64,000 nucleotides of DNA from Desulfovibrio sp. JC022 (GTDB lineage: Bacteria > Desulfobacterota > Desulfovibrionia > Desulfovibrionales > Desulfovibrionaceae). Under the pieces are notes generated by a model. That model was not told the origin of the DNA and ran no database searches. It was given only the letters and a program-made list of their open reading frames with translations. The stretch lies in the NCBI RefSeq assembly GCF_010470665.1, contig NZ_VOPZ01000001.1, forward strand, positions 1 to 64,000. The letters run 5' to 3'. A program made the translations under genes and the position numbers. This document shows, one piece after another, positions 46,031 through 56,504 of this stretch (within the stretch, counting starts at the first letter, position 1; each line of letters begins with the position of its first letter).

Positions 46031-47260
46031 CTACGCGATGTCAGTGAACCATTTTCGCATCCTGCCCAGAATGCGGTTGAAAACATTTTCGTCACGGATT
46101 CTGAAGACCTGCTCGGAGCTGCCTTCTTTTTCCGCGCCGTACATGAGCAGTCCCACTGCTGTGGCGAATTTGGGACTGTTGACAACATCCTTCAGGCCAC
46201 CAATGCCTGCGGGATAGCCGATGCGGACCGGCAGATCAAAAATCTGTTCCGCCAGTTCCTGCATTCCGTCCACAAGGGATGTTCCACCGGTGAGAACCAC
46301 TCCGGCTGCGATCATGTTTTTGTAGCCGCTGCGGACCAGTTCCTGGTCCACAAGGGCCATGATTTCTTCACAGCGCGGTTCGCAGATTTCAGCCAGCACC
46401 CTCTTGGACATTTTGCGGTGATCTCGTCCACCTACGGAAGGCACGTCAATGGTCTCGTCAGTGGTGACCATATCGGTTAGCGCGGTTCCGTATTTGACTT
46501 TGATCTGTTCCGCAGACCCCATGGGCGTTCTCAGCCCGAATGCTATGTCGTTAGTCAGGTTGTTACCGCCGAGGGCGATAACAGAAGTATGTTTGATTGA
46601 ATCATTGGCGAAGATTGCCAGATCAGTGGTACCACCTCCGATATCCACGATGGCAACGCCGATTTCCCTTTCTTCTTCTGAAAGTACGGCCTTGCTGGAA
46701 GCCAGTGATTCAAGAACAATGTCGGAAACGTCCAGTCCTGAACGGTGGCAGGAGCGGATAATATTCTGCGCCGAAGTTACCGCGCCGGTGACGATGTGGA
46801 CCTTAACTTCAAGGCGCACACCGGCCATGCCCAGCGGATCGGCAATGCCGCGCTGATCGTCAACAATGTATTCCTGCGGCAGGGTGTGGATCACTTCCCT
46901 GTCCAGCGGAATGGCTACAGCTTTGGCTGCATCGATAACCCGGTCCACATCCTTCTGGGTTACCTCGCCGCCTTTAACAGCGATTACGCCGTGGCTGTTG
47001 AAACCTTTGATGTGGCTGCCTGCGATACCTGCGTATACGGAGCGGATTTCGCAGCCGGCCATGAGTTCAGCCTCTTCAAGAGCCTTCTTGATGGACTGTA
47101 CTGTCTGCTCAATGTTGACCACCACGCCTTTGCGTAGTCCGGTGGACGGGGCTGTGCCGATGCCGACAATGTCGACTCCGTCCGCGGTGGGTTCTCCCAC
47201 AACCGCGCAGATCTTAGTGGTGCCGACATCGAGGCCGACGATCAGATCAGACTTGGACAT
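46031..47260 (-). CDS. ftsA: Cell division protein FtsA
   Basis: Actin-like protein that tethers FtsZ to the membrane. The 409 residues show phosphate motifs LDVGTTKICAV and IVDIGGGTTDLAIF, and a C-terminal amphipathic helix (GRMRKWFTD) for membrane binding. GAGGAG precedes ATG 47260. It lies 54 bases after ftsQ. Confidence 0.97.
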   Translation of the reverse strand: MSKSDLIVGLDVGTTKICAVVGEPTADGVDIVGIGTAPSTGLRKGVVVNIEQTVQSIKKALEEAELMAGCEIRSVYAGIAGSHIKGFNSHGVIAVKGGEVTQKDVDRVIDAAKAVAIPLDREVIHTLPQEYIVDDQRGIADPLGMAGVRLEVKVHIVTGAVTSAQNIIRSCHRSGLDVSDIVLESLASSKAVLSEEEREIGVAIVDIGGGTTDLAIFANDSIKHTSVIALGGNNLTNDIAFGLRTPMGSAEQIKVKYGTALTDMVTTDETIDVPSVGGRDHRKMSKRVLAEICEPRCEEIMALVDQELVRSGYKNMIAAGVVLTGGTSLVDGMQELAEQIFDLPVRIGYPAGIGGLKDVVNSPKFATAVGLLMYGAEKEGSSEQVFRIRDENVFNRILGRMRKWFTDIA

Positions 47261-47314
47261 AATTTTTTCTCCTCATCATCCTTGTAAATTCGGGGGTATT
47301 GCCAATTGCGGCAA

Positions 47315-48169
47315 TCATTTCCCGGAACTGCGTTTTTCAACCCAGACCCTGTTTTTCCCGGTTGAAATGACTGCCACGTTCCTGAACTCTCCCCTGTTCT
47401 TGAGGTCGTTCCATACTGTGTTCAGGTGTGAAAGCTGTTCTTGCCAGTTGTCCAGACCCAGCAGCACCGTAAGGCCGAGCCTGTCCATAAAAATTTCCAT
47501 GCGGTTGCCGCCTTTGATGTCGATCCAAGCAATTTGTCCCGGATCAAAGGGCAGTTCCCGTTTGCTGAGCATGTTCATGAATTCCGGCAGTATGGCTGCC
47601 TTGTCCATGGCTTCAGATTCGATATTAAGAAACGGCAGAGAGCTGAATTTGCCCGGTGCTACCGGAGCGATAAGCTCGCCGTTGCTGTCGCAATAATAAA
47701 GAGCGTCGTTGTGGCGGACCATGAAGCGGGGCTTTTTCTCGCGCACTTGAATCTGCATCTTGCCAGGAAGTTGCCTTCTTACTGCGGCTGATTTGACCCA
47801 CTGGTTGTCGCTGAGTTTGTTTTCCACTTCGCTGATGTTCACCGCAAGGCTGTTTTTGTTCAGACTCACCTCGGCGATGGAAAGAATTTCCCCGTAGCTC
47901 AAACGGTGGTTTCCGCTGACCTTGATATCCTGCAATGCAAAGTAGGGCAGGGCTGTAGCCCAGCGATACCCGGCAAGACAACCGATACCCACAATAGCCA
48001 GTACAAGCAGGCAGGCCCCGGAAATGCAGAGCTTGCGCAGCAGCATCCCCAGTGTCTGGGAGAACGACTGCGAAGAATCCTTGCGCTTCTTGGCTTTGTT
48101 GCGGCCTGTGCGTTTCTTGCCTGATTTGGCAAGGTTCAGCCTGCTTTTGTTCAGTCCTGCTACGCTCAT
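47315..48169 (-). CDS. ftsQ: Cell division protein FtsQ
   Basis: Bitopic division protein that recruits FtsL and FtsB. The 284 residues have a basic cytoplasmic N-terminus (KKRTGRNKAKKRK), one transmembrane helix (about 50-72), a POTRA domain (IKVSGNHRLSYGEI) and the FtsQ beta domain. Sequence conservation in this family is low, so position in the cluster also supports the call. Its ATG overlaps the murB stop by four bases. Confidence 0.93.
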   Translation of the reverse strand: MSVAGLNKSRLNLAKSGKKRTGRNKAKKRKDSSQSFSQTLGMLLRKLCISGACLLVLAIVGIGCLAGYRWATALPYFALQDIKVSGNHRLSYGEILSIAEVSLNKNSLAVNISEVENKLSDNQWVKSAAVRRQLPGKMQIQVREKKPRFMVRHNDALYYCDSNGELIAPVAPGKFSSLPFLNIESEAMDKAAILPEFMNMLSKRELPFDPGQIAWIDIKGGNRMEIFMDRLGLTVLLGLDNWQEQLSHLNTVWNDLKNRGEFRNVAVISTGKNRVWVEKRSSGK

Positions 48170-49038
48170 GACAGTATTATGACCTCCGGCTTTAAAGTGA
48201 CGCCGAACTTATCAGACACGGCTTCGGTTGCCTGAGACATGAGTTCCAATGCTTGCGCTGCGGTGCCATTCCCTTTGTTTTCAAGGAAGTTGGCATGCAT
48301 TTCGGAAAAGCCCATGCCGCCGAGGTTTCTGCCTCTGAATCCGGCATCGTCCAGCAGCTTGCCCGCGCTGTAACCTTCCGGATTCTTGAAAACACACCCG
48401 GCGGTTTTTGCTGTGACCGGCTGGGTGGCTTTCTTTTTATCAAAAGTATCTTTGATCCTGCTGCGGACTTCTGCTTCAGTTGATGGAGCCAGCTCAAATT
48501 CCACTTCCCAGACCAGAAAGAATTCGTCTGTTCCAGTAGAGAAGTGACGGTAGCCCCATTTCAAATTAGCAGCATCTTTCCAGAAAAGTCCTTTTTCCGG
48601 GGTCCAGAGCCGGACACGTTTTACGGAAGACTGCATGTCGGTTCCGTATGATCCGGCATTCATGGCGACAGAACCGCCCACGGAGCCGGGAATACCGGCC
48701 AGTCCTTCCATGCCGGAAAGACCGTTTTTAATGAGTACTGAAAGCAGTCCCGGCAAACGCATGTCAGCGGGAACACGCACGCTTGTGCCTGATATTTCCG
48801 CTTCTGCTTTGCGTTCACAGGCCATTTGTACAAGGGCGAGGTTAAGTTCCCCGTCCCCGGCAAGAATGTTGCTTCCTTCACCGATGGCAAGCAGATCAGA
48901 ACCTTCGCGCTCTACAAAGCGGGAAAGTTCGTCCAGCCCGGCTTCGTCACGCACCTTAGCCAGAACACGGGCGTTTCCGCCAATGCCTAGTGAGGTGAGC
49001 TGAGCCATGCCCGGTTTATGAAGCAGTTCCAGTGTCAT
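48166..49038 (-). CDS. murB: UDP-N-acetylenolpyruvoylglucosamine reductase
   Basis: FAD enzyme that makes UDP-MurNAc from the enolpyruvyl precursor. The 290 residues show the FAD-binding GEGSNILAGDG, LAGIPGSVGGSVAMNAGSYG, and SCVFKNP-type TAGCVFKNPEG. The C-terminal MHANFLENKGNGTA is also typical. The gene lies 13 bases after murC. Confidence 0.96.
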   Translation of the reverse strand: MTLELLHKPGMAQLTSLGIGGNARVLAKVRDEAGLDELSRFVEREGSDLLAIGEGSNILAGDGELNLALVQMACERKAEAEISGTSVRVPADMRLPGLLSVLIKNGLSGMEGLAGIPGSVGGSVAMNAGSYGTDMQSSVKRVRLWTPEKGLFWKDAANLKWGYRHFSTGTDEFFLVWEVEFELAPSTEAEVRSRIKDTFDKKKATQPVTAKTAGCVFKNPEGYSAGKLLDDAGFRGRNLGGMGFSEMHANFLENKGNGTAAQALELMSQATEAVSDKFGVTLKPEVIILS

Positions 49039-49051
49039 ATAAATCTTTCCG

Positions 49052-50521
49052 CTACAAAGCTGTTATTTCTTCCGGTTTGAGAACTTTTTCGCCGTCCTCT
49101 TCCAGATATTTTAAAAACTTTTCGCCGACAGTATAAATAGATCCCGCGCCTTGAGTGATGAAAAGGTCACCGGGCTTAAGGATATTGGGCAATTCGTTCT
49201 GCATCATTTCAAAGTCCGGGTAAAAGCGGACCTTGGTATCGCTGACCTGCCTGATACCCTGCGCCAGTGACATTCCGTTTACGCCGGGAATGGGGTCTTC
49301 GGATGCAGGGTAGATTTCAGTGAGCAGCAGTTCATCGGCCTTTTCAAAGGTCTTACAGAATTCGCCGAACAGGGCCTGTGTGCGGGTGAATCTATGCGGC
49401 TGGAAAGCCACAACCAGTCTGCGCTGCGGAAAACAGGACTTGGCGGTCTCAATGGTGGCCTGAATTTCTGCGGGATGGTGACCGTAATCATCCACCACGA
49501 GGATTCCTTTGCTCTCACCCTTTTTCTCAAACCTGCGACCTACGCCCATAAAGTTGGAGAGGCCCTGCATAATGGGCTCTTTTGACAGTCCAGATTCAAT
49601 AGCCACACCGATGGCACCGAGGGCATTGAGCACATTGTGCTTGCCCGGCTGGGCAAGGGAAACTTCGCCCAGAGGTTCATCATCAAGGTAGACCTTGAAC
49701 AGGGAACGTACTTCGCAGGACAGGATTTCCGCGCGCAGTCTGTTTTCCTTGCCAAGGCCGTAAGTCAAACAAGGACGCTTGATGGAGGGCAGCAACCTCT
49801 GCACACCCGGATCATCGCCGCAGACCACATTCATTCCGTAGAAGGGAATTGAGTTCATGAATTTGCGGAATGCTTCATCAATTGCTTCCTGCCCGCCGTA
49901 GAAATCAAGGTGGTCTTTGTCCACATTGGTAACCACAGTGATGATGGGCGAGAGGCAGAGGAATGAACCGTCGGATTCATCTGCTTCAGCAATGAGAAAC
50001 TGTCCGTCACCAAGGCGGGCATTACTGCCGAAGGTATTCAGCCTGCCGCCGATGATGACTGTGGGGTCCAGTTCTGCTTCAGTGAAAATTGTTGCCAGCA
50101 ACGAGGTGGTTGTAGTCTTTCCGTGGGTTCCAGCTACCGCGATTCCGGTGCGCAACCGCATAAGTTCGGCCAGCATCTCCGCTCTGGGAATTACAGGAAT
50201 ACCCAGTTCGTGGGCTTTGACCAGTTCCGGATTTTCATCGGAAATTGCGGTGGATTTTACCACTACATCGGCATCGGTAACGTTATCCGCACCGTGCCCG
50301 ATGAAGACCTGTGCTCCCATCTTGAGCAGACGTTTCACAGGCGCACCAGCTGCCAGATCGGAACCTGTCACGGTGAAGCCCATGTTGATCAATACTTCGG
50401 CAATGCCGCTCATGCCTGAGCCGCCGATACCGATCATGTGGATGTTGCCGACCCTGCTGCGCATGATGGGACATTCGGCATCCGTTACTAAGGGTACACT
50501 AGGTCCTTCTGCTGCGATCAT
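49052..50521 (-). CDS. murC: UDP-N-acetylmuramate-L-alanine ligase
   Basis: First amino-acid ligase of peptidoglycan precursor synthesis. The 489 residues show [17 protein letters not shown] for UDP-substrate binding, the ATP loop GTHGKTTTT, and DDYGHHPAE. There is an N-terminal extension of about 28 residues before the first motif. The ATG overlaps the murG stop as ATGA, and AGAGG is in front. Confidence 0.97.
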   Translation of the reverse strand: MIAAEGPSVPLVTDAECPIMRSRVGNIHMIGIGGSGMSGIAEVLINMGFTVTGSDLAAGAPVKRLLKMGAQVFIGHGADNVTDADVVVKSTAISDENPELVKAHELGIPVIPRAEMLAELMRLRTGIAVAGTHGKTTTTSLLATIFTEAELDPTVIIGGRLNTFGSNARLGDGQFLIAEADESDGSFLCLSPIITVVTNVDKDHLDFYGGQEAIDEAFRKFMNSIPFYGMNVVCGDDPGVQRLLPSIKRPCLTYGLGKENRLRAEILSCEVRSLFKVYLDDEPLGEVSLAQPGKHNVLNALGAIGVAIESGLSKEPIMQGLSNFMGVGRRFEKKGESKGILVVDDYGHHPAEIQATIETAKSCFPQRRLVVAFQPHRFTRTQALFGEFCKTFEKADELLLTEIYPASEDPIPGVNGMSLAQGIRQVSDTKVRFYPDFEMMQNELPNILKPGDLFITQGAGSIYTVGEKFLKYLEEDGEKVLKPEEITAL

Positions 50522-51600
50522 GCTGCACCTCTCACTGTTTTCATTCTAATAATATCTTGGGCGCCATCCGCGATAACGGAGGCCGCATCAGTCCGGGCAA
50601 AGGAAAGGGCCTTGCTTCCCATTTCTATGAGCCTGTCCTGATCCGCAATCAGTTTAATAATTTCGTCTGCCAGCCTTTGTCCGTTCAATTTGTTCTGCGG
50701 AATAAGTTCAGCCGCGCCCAGATCAGCCAAAGCACGGGCGTTCCCGGTTTGGTGGTCGTGAGTGGCATGCGGAAAGGGGATAAATATGGCTGGCTTACCC
50801 GCTGCCGCTACTTCAAAAACAGTGGATGCTCCGGCTCTGCACACAACAAGGGAAGCTTTGGCATATGCTTCGCCCATGTTGTGAATGAACGGGGAGACTG
50901 CATCGATATTCATGCCGTTCTCCTCGTATGCCTTGCGGACTTTTTCAAAGTCGGCTTCTCCGGTCTGGTGGCGCAGACTGATGCCTGTTTCTTTCAGCTT
51001 GGCAAGTCCGGAGATGACAGCATCGTTAATGGCTGCCGCGCCCTGACTTCCGCCGAAGACCAGAACCGCTTTTTTGTCTGCACATTGGCCGGAACCAATT
51101 ATCTCTTTACGGACCGGATTGCCCACCACAATAGTTTTAGCTGCGGGGAATGATCCGTTTCTATCCTCAAAGGAGGCGAAAACTTTTTTTACAATCTTGC
51201 CCAGAATACGGTTGGTTACTCCGGGAATACTGTTCTGCTCGTGGATTGCTGTGGGGACGCCGAGCATCCATGCTGCCAGTACCGGGCAGAATCCTGCGTA
51301 TCCGCCGAAGCCGATTACTGCGTCAGGCTTGAAGGATGTAATTTCCTTCAAGGATTTAACCAGCGCGGATACGATCCAGAGCGAACTGAAAACTTTTTTG
51401 ATGCCACCGCCCAGAACGCCTTTTGCAGGAAGTTCCTTAAAGGGGATTCTCGCCCGCTCAACCATTTTCCGTTCCGGTCCCTTGCCGCCGAGAAAGAGAA
51501 TCTCGCAGTCGGGAAAGCGGGTTTTGATCTCATCAGCAACGGCCAGTGCAGGGAAAACGTGTCCACCGGTGCCGCCGGTGGTCAGGATGATGCGTTTCAT
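50518..51600 (-). CDS. murG: MurG N-acetylglucosaminyltransferase
   Basis: Adds GlcNAc to lipid I at the inner face of the membrane, giving lipid II. The 360 residues begin with the glycine-rich [17 protein letters not shown] and later show [20 protein letters not shown] and [14 protein letters not shown], the donor-binding C-domain. The ATG shares one base with the ftsW stop (TGATG). Confidence 0.97.
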   Translation of the reverse strand: MKRIILTTGGTGGHVFPALAVADEIKTRFPDCEILFLGGKGPERKMVERARIPFKELPAKGVLGGGIKKVFSSLWIVSALVKSLKEITSFKPDAVIGFGGYAGFCPVLAAWMLGVPTAIHEQNSIPGVTNRILGKIVKKVFASFEDRNGSFPAAKTIVVGNPVRKEIIGSGQCADKKAVLVFGGSQGAAAINDAVISGLAKLKETGISLRHQTGEADFEKVRKAYEENGMNIDAVSPFIHNMGEAYAKASLVVCRAGASTVFEVAAAGKPAIFIPFPHATHDHQTGNARALADLGAAELIPQNKLNGQRLADEIIKLIADQDRLIEMGSKALSFARTDAASVIADGAQDIIRMKTVRGAA

Positions 51601-52715
51601 CAGACTTTCCCCCTGGATAAATTAAGGAGGATGCCGGTGCAGATGCAGGAAACCATCAAGCTTGATCCGCCGTAGCTGACGAAAGGCATGGGCACGCCCT
51701 TGGGCGGTACGGTTCCCATGACCACAGCAAGGTTCAGGCTGAAGCCCAGAGCCAGCATGATGGTCAGTCCGTAGGCAGTAAAGCGGTCCTGCAAATCATC
51801 CTGTGACAGCGCGATTTTAAATCCGCGCCAGACAAGAAAACCGATGACCGCAAATACGGCCAATACGCCGATAAAGCCCAGTTCCTCACCCACAACAGCC
51901 ATGATGAAGTCGTTGTGTGCTTCGGGGAGGAAGAAAAGTTTCTGTTTACCTGCGCCCAGTCCTTGTCCGAAAACATTACCTGATCCGAAAGCGTAAAGAG
52001 ATTGTACTAACTGGTACCCTTCTTCATGTGCGGACTTGAAAGGATCAATGAATGCGGTCATGCGTTTGAGCCTGTACGGAGAACTGGTGATGAGCATGTA
52101 TCCGGCACCACCAGCGAAAACCAGTGAAGTCAGCAGATAGCTGACCCGTGTTCCGCCCACAAGACTCATGAAGAAAAGGATCATGCACAAGAAGACTGAG
52201 CCTCCAAAGTCCGGCTGCATCATCAGCAAAAGACAGAGTGCTCCGGTAATGGCGTACGGAGGCAAAAAGCCTACACTGAAGGTCTTAATAAGCTCCTGCT
52301 TGCGGGAGAAGAAATAAGCCAGATAAAGAACCAGTGCGGGTTTGCAAAACTCAAGCGGCTGAATACGCAACGGGCCTAATGCGATCCAGCGTTTAGCTCC
52401 GCCAGCTGCCACTGAGAGTGGTGAAAAATCGCAAAGAAGCAAAAGCACGAAAGCAGCCATGAGCCAGACGTAGACCATGTTGTAGAAAAAGGCCTTGGGC
52501 AGACGGGAGCAGATGTACATCATGCAGGTTCCGGCCACGAGAAATACCGCCTGCTTCTTGAAGAAGAGGTATTTGTCGTCAAAGAAACGCTCGGCCATGA
52601 TTCCACTGGCGGAAAGGACCATCATCAGTCCGAAGCAGGCCAGCAGCAGTGCCGCAGCCAGCAGCCAGTAATCTAACCGTTCAGGTTTGCCGGAGAGGTT
52701 CTTTTTCTTATTCAA
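51600..52715 (-). CDS. ftsW: Lipid II polymerase FtsW
   Basis: SEDS-family septal glycosyltransferase that works with FtsI. The 371 residues have about ten membrane helices, with [21 protein letters not shown] and [14 protein letters not shown] signatures. The start is TTG 52715, supported by GGAGGA seven bases upstream; it overlaps the murD stop as TTGA. Confidence 0.96.
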   Translation of the reverse strand: MNKKKNLSGKPERLDYWLLAAALLLACFGLMMVLSASGIMAERFFDDKYLFFKKQAVFLVAGTCMMYICSRLPKAFFYNMVYVWLMAAFVLLLLCDFSPLSVAAGGAKRWIALGPLRIQPLEFCKPALVLYLAYFFSRKQELIKTFSVGFLPPYAITGALCLLLMMQPDFGGSVFLCMILFFMSLVGGTRVSYLLTSLVFAGGAGYMLITSSPYRLKRMTAFIDPFKSAHEEGYQLVQSLYAFGSGNVFGQGLGAGKQKLFFLPEAHNDFIMAVVGEELGFIGVLAVFAVIGFLVWRGFKIALSQDDLQDRFTAYGLTIMLALGFSLNLAVVMGTVPPKGVPMPFVSYGGSSLMVSCICTGILLNLSRGKV

Positions 52716-54016
52716 GACAGTTCCTCCATGATTCGCTTAAAATCATCGCCTCTGGCAGGGTACCCGGTATAAGCGTCAAAGCTTGCTGTTGCCGGGGAAA
52801 GCAGGATGGTATCGCCTGCTTTGGAGTTTGCAAAAAGTTCGCGCACGGCCTTTTCAAGGTTTTCGTGCCATGAAATTATAAATTCATCTTTGAGAGCAGG
52901 TTCGAAATGTTCACGTCCTGCTCCGAATAATCCCACTTCGGCTACTTTGCCGCGCATTGCCGGGATTATTTCGCGCACATCACCGCCCTTGAATACGCCG
53001 CCAAGCAGCAAACGGACCGGACCCTCAAAACTGTTCAGGGCTGCGCGGACTGCATCAAGGTTGGTGCCTTTGGAGTCGTTTATAAAGCGGACGCCGTCCA
53101 CAGAACCGAGATCCTGAATGCGGTGCGGTTTGCCGACGAAAGTTTTAAGTCCGGCTTCAAACTCTTCACGGTCCAGCCCTATTTTCTCCAGTGCCAGCCA
53201 TGCCGCTTCCATGTTGAGGCAGTTGTGTTTGCCGGGAAGATTGGGCTGTTCGTCAAAGCTGGAGCCGTCAAACCATTTGACCTCAGCCTTGGTGAAACTG
53301 GACGGATCAAGTTCGTCTCTCATGTGCGCGGGCAGGATAGCCAGTTCATCTTCGCTCTGGCGTTCAAAAATTTTGAGCTTAGCTGCAAGGTACTCGTCCA
53401 TGTCCTCATGGTAGTTGAGGTGGTTGGGCGCGATATTGAGCAGGATAGCGGCCTGCGGTCTGAACAAGCGGCAGTTCTGGAGCTGAAAGCTGGAAACTTC
53501 AAGGACCAGCACGTCGGCCTTTTCATCATTGGCGATGAACTCGGAAAGGGGCGTGCCGTAATTGGCCCCGGCGAATGCTTTACGTCCGGCCTGTTCCAGA
53601 ATGTGCTTGATCAGCGCGGTGGTGGTTGTTTTGCCGTTGGTTCCGGTGATGGCAATCTTGGGTTCATTGGCGAACCATGAAGCCAGTTCAAGCTCGGAAA
53701 TGATGGCCCGTTCCGGTAGGTTACCGATAAACGGTGCAATTTTGCGGGCCGGAATACCGGGGCTGGCAACAATCACATCGGCCCCGGCGAATTGCTCTTC
53801 GCAGAACGGTCCGGTCATCAGCTGGGCGTCAGGTCCGAGACCTTCAAGGATGTCTTTGCTCAGGTCTTCATTGCTGTCCATAATGCGCACGGTAGCCTTG
53901 AGCTTGTGCAGCAGTTTTGCTGCGGCAAGGCCTGATCTTCCGGCTCCGGCGACAATTGCCAACCTTCCGGTGAACATGCGGGTCGAGGTGACCTGTTCTA
54001 CAAATGTGCTGTCCAT
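52712..54016 (-). CDS. murD: UDP-N-acetylmuramoylalanine-D-glutamate ligase
   Basis: Adds D-glutamate to UDP-MurNAc-L-Ala. The 434 residues show VAGAGRSGLAAAKLL, ATP loop ITGTNGKTTTTAL, PNHLNYHEDMDEY, and FINDSKGTNLDAVRAAL. All are Mur ligase motifs. It starts at ATG 54016, eight bases after the mraY stop, and ends inside the ftsW start. Confidence 0.97.
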   Translation of the reverse strand: MDSTFVEQVTSTRMFTGRLAIVAGAGRSGLAAAKLLHKLKATVRIMDSNEDLSKDILEGLGPDAQLMTGPFCEEQFAGADVIVASPGIPARKIAPFIGNLPERAIISELELASWFANEPKIAITGTNGKTTTTALIKHILEQAGRKAFAGANYGTPLSEFIANDEKADVLVLEVSSFQLQNCRLFRPQAAILLNIAPNHLNYHEDMDEYLAAKLKIFERQSEDELAILPAHMRDELDPSSFTKAEVKWFDGSSFDEQPNLPGKHNCLNMEAAWLALEKIGLDREEFEAGLKTFVGKPHRIQDLGSVDGVRFINDSKGTNLDAVRAALNSFEGPVRLLLGGVFKGGDVREIIPAMRGKVAEVGLFGAGREHFEPALKDEFIISWHENLEKAVRELFANSKAGDTILLSPATASFDAYTGYPARGDDFKRIMEELS

Positions 54017-54024
54017 AACATCCT

Positions 54025-55104
54025 TTACCTGATCTTCAGGGTACTCAGGGCCATAAGGGCCATTAATATAGAGATGACCCAGAACCTGATTACAATTTTA
54101 GATTCCGGAATTCCCTTGTGTTCAAAGTGGTGGTGCAGCGGTGCCATGCGGAAAATTCGCTTGCCGCCGCTGACCTTGAAATAACTAACCTGCATGATTA
54201 CTGAGATGGTCTCGAAGACGAAAACCCCGCCGACAATGATCAGCAGTAATTCCTGTTTGCAGAGTACGGCGACAAAACCGAGCACGCCGCCGATGCTGAG
54301 TGATCCCACATCACCCATAAAAAGCTGCGCCGGATAGGCGTTGTACCAGAGGAAACCAAGTCCTGCGCCCACAAGTGCGCCGCAGAAGACGGTGACCTCA
54401 CCCACGCCGGGAACATGAGGCACATTTAGATAACTGGCCATGCCCACGTGTCCGGCAATGTAAATGAAAAATGCATAACAGGTGGCACTGGTGATGGAAG
54501 GCCCGATAGCCAGCCCGTCCAGTCCATCCGTTAAGTTGACTCCGTTGGAAGCTCCGATCATGACCAGCAGGGCGAAAGGCAGATACATCCAGCCGAGGTT
54601 CGGGGTAAAATTCTTAAAAAATGGTACCGCCAGTTCAGTAGAATAAGCGGGTTGCATGATCAGCAACCCTACTGCTGTCCCGGCTACCAGCAACTGGCCG
54701 AAAAGTTTTGCTTTAGCGGAAATGCCCTTGTTTTGCTTACCCTTGATCTTGGTGTAGTCGTCCACAAAACCAACCAGCCCGAATCCGGCAAAGACCAGCA
54801 TGGTCAGCCAGACGTAAATGTTGGTCAGGTCAGCCCAGAGCAGGGTGGAAACCAGTACACCGAATCCCAGCAGCAACCCGCCCATGGTCGGAGTTCCGGC
54901 CTTGCATTTGTGCATTTCGCCTACTTCGTCCTGAATGTACTGACCGCATTTTATTTTCTGCAACCAGCGCATCATAATGGGGCCGAGTACAATGGTAATA
55001 ACCAGTGCAGTGAGCAGGGCGTAGATGGACCTGAAAGTAATGTAGCGGAACACATTCAGGATACCGAGTTGAGCACTCAGGGGGACTAGAAAATGATAGA
55101 TCAT
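54025..55104 (-). CDS. mraY: Phospho-N-acetylmuramoyl-pentapeptide transferase
   Basis: Inner-membrane enzyme that makes lipid I. The 359 residues have about ten helices and the catalytic loops [15 protein letters not shown] with the Asp pair, [10 protein letters not shown] and APLHHHFE. The ATG overlaps the murF stop as ATGA. Confidence 0.97.
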   Translation of the reverse strand: MIYHFLVPLSAQLGILNVFRYITFRSIYALLTALVITIVLGPIMMRWLQKIKCGQYIQDEVGEMHKCKAGTPTMGGLLLGFGVLVSTLLWADLTNIYVWLTMLVFAGFGLVGFVDDYTKIKGKQNKGISAKAKLFGQLLVAGTAVGLLIMQPAYSTELAVPFFKNFTPNLGWMYLPFALLVMIGASNGVNLTDGLDGLAIGPSITSATCYAFFIYIAGHVGMASYLNVPHVPGVGEVTVFCGALVGAGLGFLWYNAYPAQLFMGDVGSLSIGGVLGFVAVLCKQELLLIIVGGVFVFETISVIMQVSYFKVSGGKRIFRMAPLHHHFEHKGIPESKIVIRFWVISILMALMALSTLKIR

Positions 55105-56504
55105 ACTTTGTTTCCTCCGGTCTCCCCATTGATGTCATTGTTAAGTGCGTGGAAGTAATCTTCCATGCGGCAGGACCTCGACCCTTTAAAGAGGACTACC
55201 GCATCGCTGAGACCCAGTTCATTAATTCCATTCAAAAATTCAGCAGGTTTGTTCACCGGAACCAAGGTAGATCCGTTGGTATTGGAGGCTACTTCGGCGT
55301 AGTGTATGCCATGGTAAAAAGTTGCGTCCGGCTTTGTTGCGGCGATCTTGGTGCCAAGGTCGCAATGTGCGCATCCGGCTTCTTCGCCCAGTTCCAGCAT
55401 ATCGCCCAGTACCAATACCAGCGGCCTTTCTCCGGCAATGCGTTTGGCAGTGTCGATGGCCCGGTTCATGGATAATGGATTGGCGTTGTAGGAGTCGTCG
55501 ATAAGTGTCCATTTGCCGTGGGTGTGGCAGTGGAATCTTTGTTTGGGCAGTTCTACTGTTGCCAGTCTTTCGGCAATTTCAGTCAGTTCCATGCCAAGCT
55601 GGTGAGCGGCGCAGGTTACGGCGGCTGCGTTTTCCGCAAAGTGGGAACCGCAGGTGGGCAGGACAACTTCAGCTGTTTCTTCCCCGGCCTTGATTAGAAA
55701 TCTTCCGGAACCGTCAGGCAGGGTGTGTAGCAGGGTGCTGTAATATTCTGCATTTTCATCCTGAGAGGAAAAAGCAACGGGCGTGGTGATTTCATTTGCT
55801 GCCTTCCAGAGCAGCTCATGATCCTTGCAGCACAGGGCTTTGCCTTCGGGACGGATGTATTTGAAAAGTGATGATTTCTGAACAGCCACATTTTCCAGTG
55901 AACCCAGTCCTTCAAGATGTGCGGGACCGATGTTGTGGACAATTGCCATGTCCGGCTGGGCAATAGGGCCAAGTTCACCCATATCGTGAGGCAGGCTGAT
56001 GCCAAGCTCCATAACCCAGTAAGTCTCCTCTCCGGTTGCTTCAAGCATGGAAAGGGGCAGGCCTAGCTGGTTGTTCAGGTTCATGAAATTTTTATGTACG
56101 GACCCAGTTCCAGATCCATCGCCGGAAAGTACGTGGGCCAGCATTTCTTTTACGGTTGTTTTGCCTGCCGAACCAGTAACGGCGATCATGCGGGCCTTTG
56201 ATTTCATACGCCAGTATGTGGCAACCCGTCCGAGGGCCTGAACAGTATCGCGAACCATGATGATCGGCTTCTCTGCGAGTTCGGGCATGAATTGGGAAAC
56301 AACAACCGCAACCGCCCCGGCTTCAAGAGCCGCTTCGGCAAAGTTGTGGCCGTCGAAATTTTCCCCTTCAATGCAGAAGAAGACATCGCCTTTACCTACC
56401 AGCCTGCTGTCAATGCGCACGGCTGCTATATCGATGTCTGCCGCAGAGGGTAGATCACTGCTCCCCATGAGCTGTTCTTCGAGTTCAGACAAAGTCAGCT
56501 TCAC
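55101..56504 (-). CDS. murF: UDP-MurNAc-tripeptide D-alanyl-D-alanine ligase
   Basis: Completes the pentapeptide precursor. The 467 residues show ATP loop [26 protein letters not shown], and [12 protein letters not shown]. The start is GTG 56504, overlapping the murE stop as GTGA. A D-Ala-D-Ala ligase gene (ddl) is not in the cluster. Confidence 0.97.
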   Translation of the reverse strand: MKLTLSELEEQLMGSSDLPSAADIDIAAVRIDSRLVGKGDVFFCIEGENFDGHNFAEAALEAGAVAVVVSQFMPELAEKPIIMVRDTVQALGRVATYWRMKSKARMIAVTGSAGKTTVKEMLAHVLSGDGSGTGSVHKNFMNLNNQLGLPLSMLEATGEETYWVMELGISLPHDMGELGPIAQPDMAIVHNIGPAHLEGLGSLENVAVQKSSLFKYIRPEGKALCCKDHELLWKAANEITTPVAFSSQDENAEYYSTLLHTLPDGSGRFLIKAGEETAEVVLPTCGSHFAENAAAVTCAAHQLGMELTEIAERLATVELPKQRFHCHTHGKWTLIDDSYNANPLSMNRAIDTAKRIAGERPLVLVLGDMLELGEEAGCAHCDLGTKIAATKPDATFYHGIHYAEVASNTNGSTLVPVNKPAEFLNGINELGLSDAVVLFKGSRSCRMEDYFHALNNDINGETGGNKV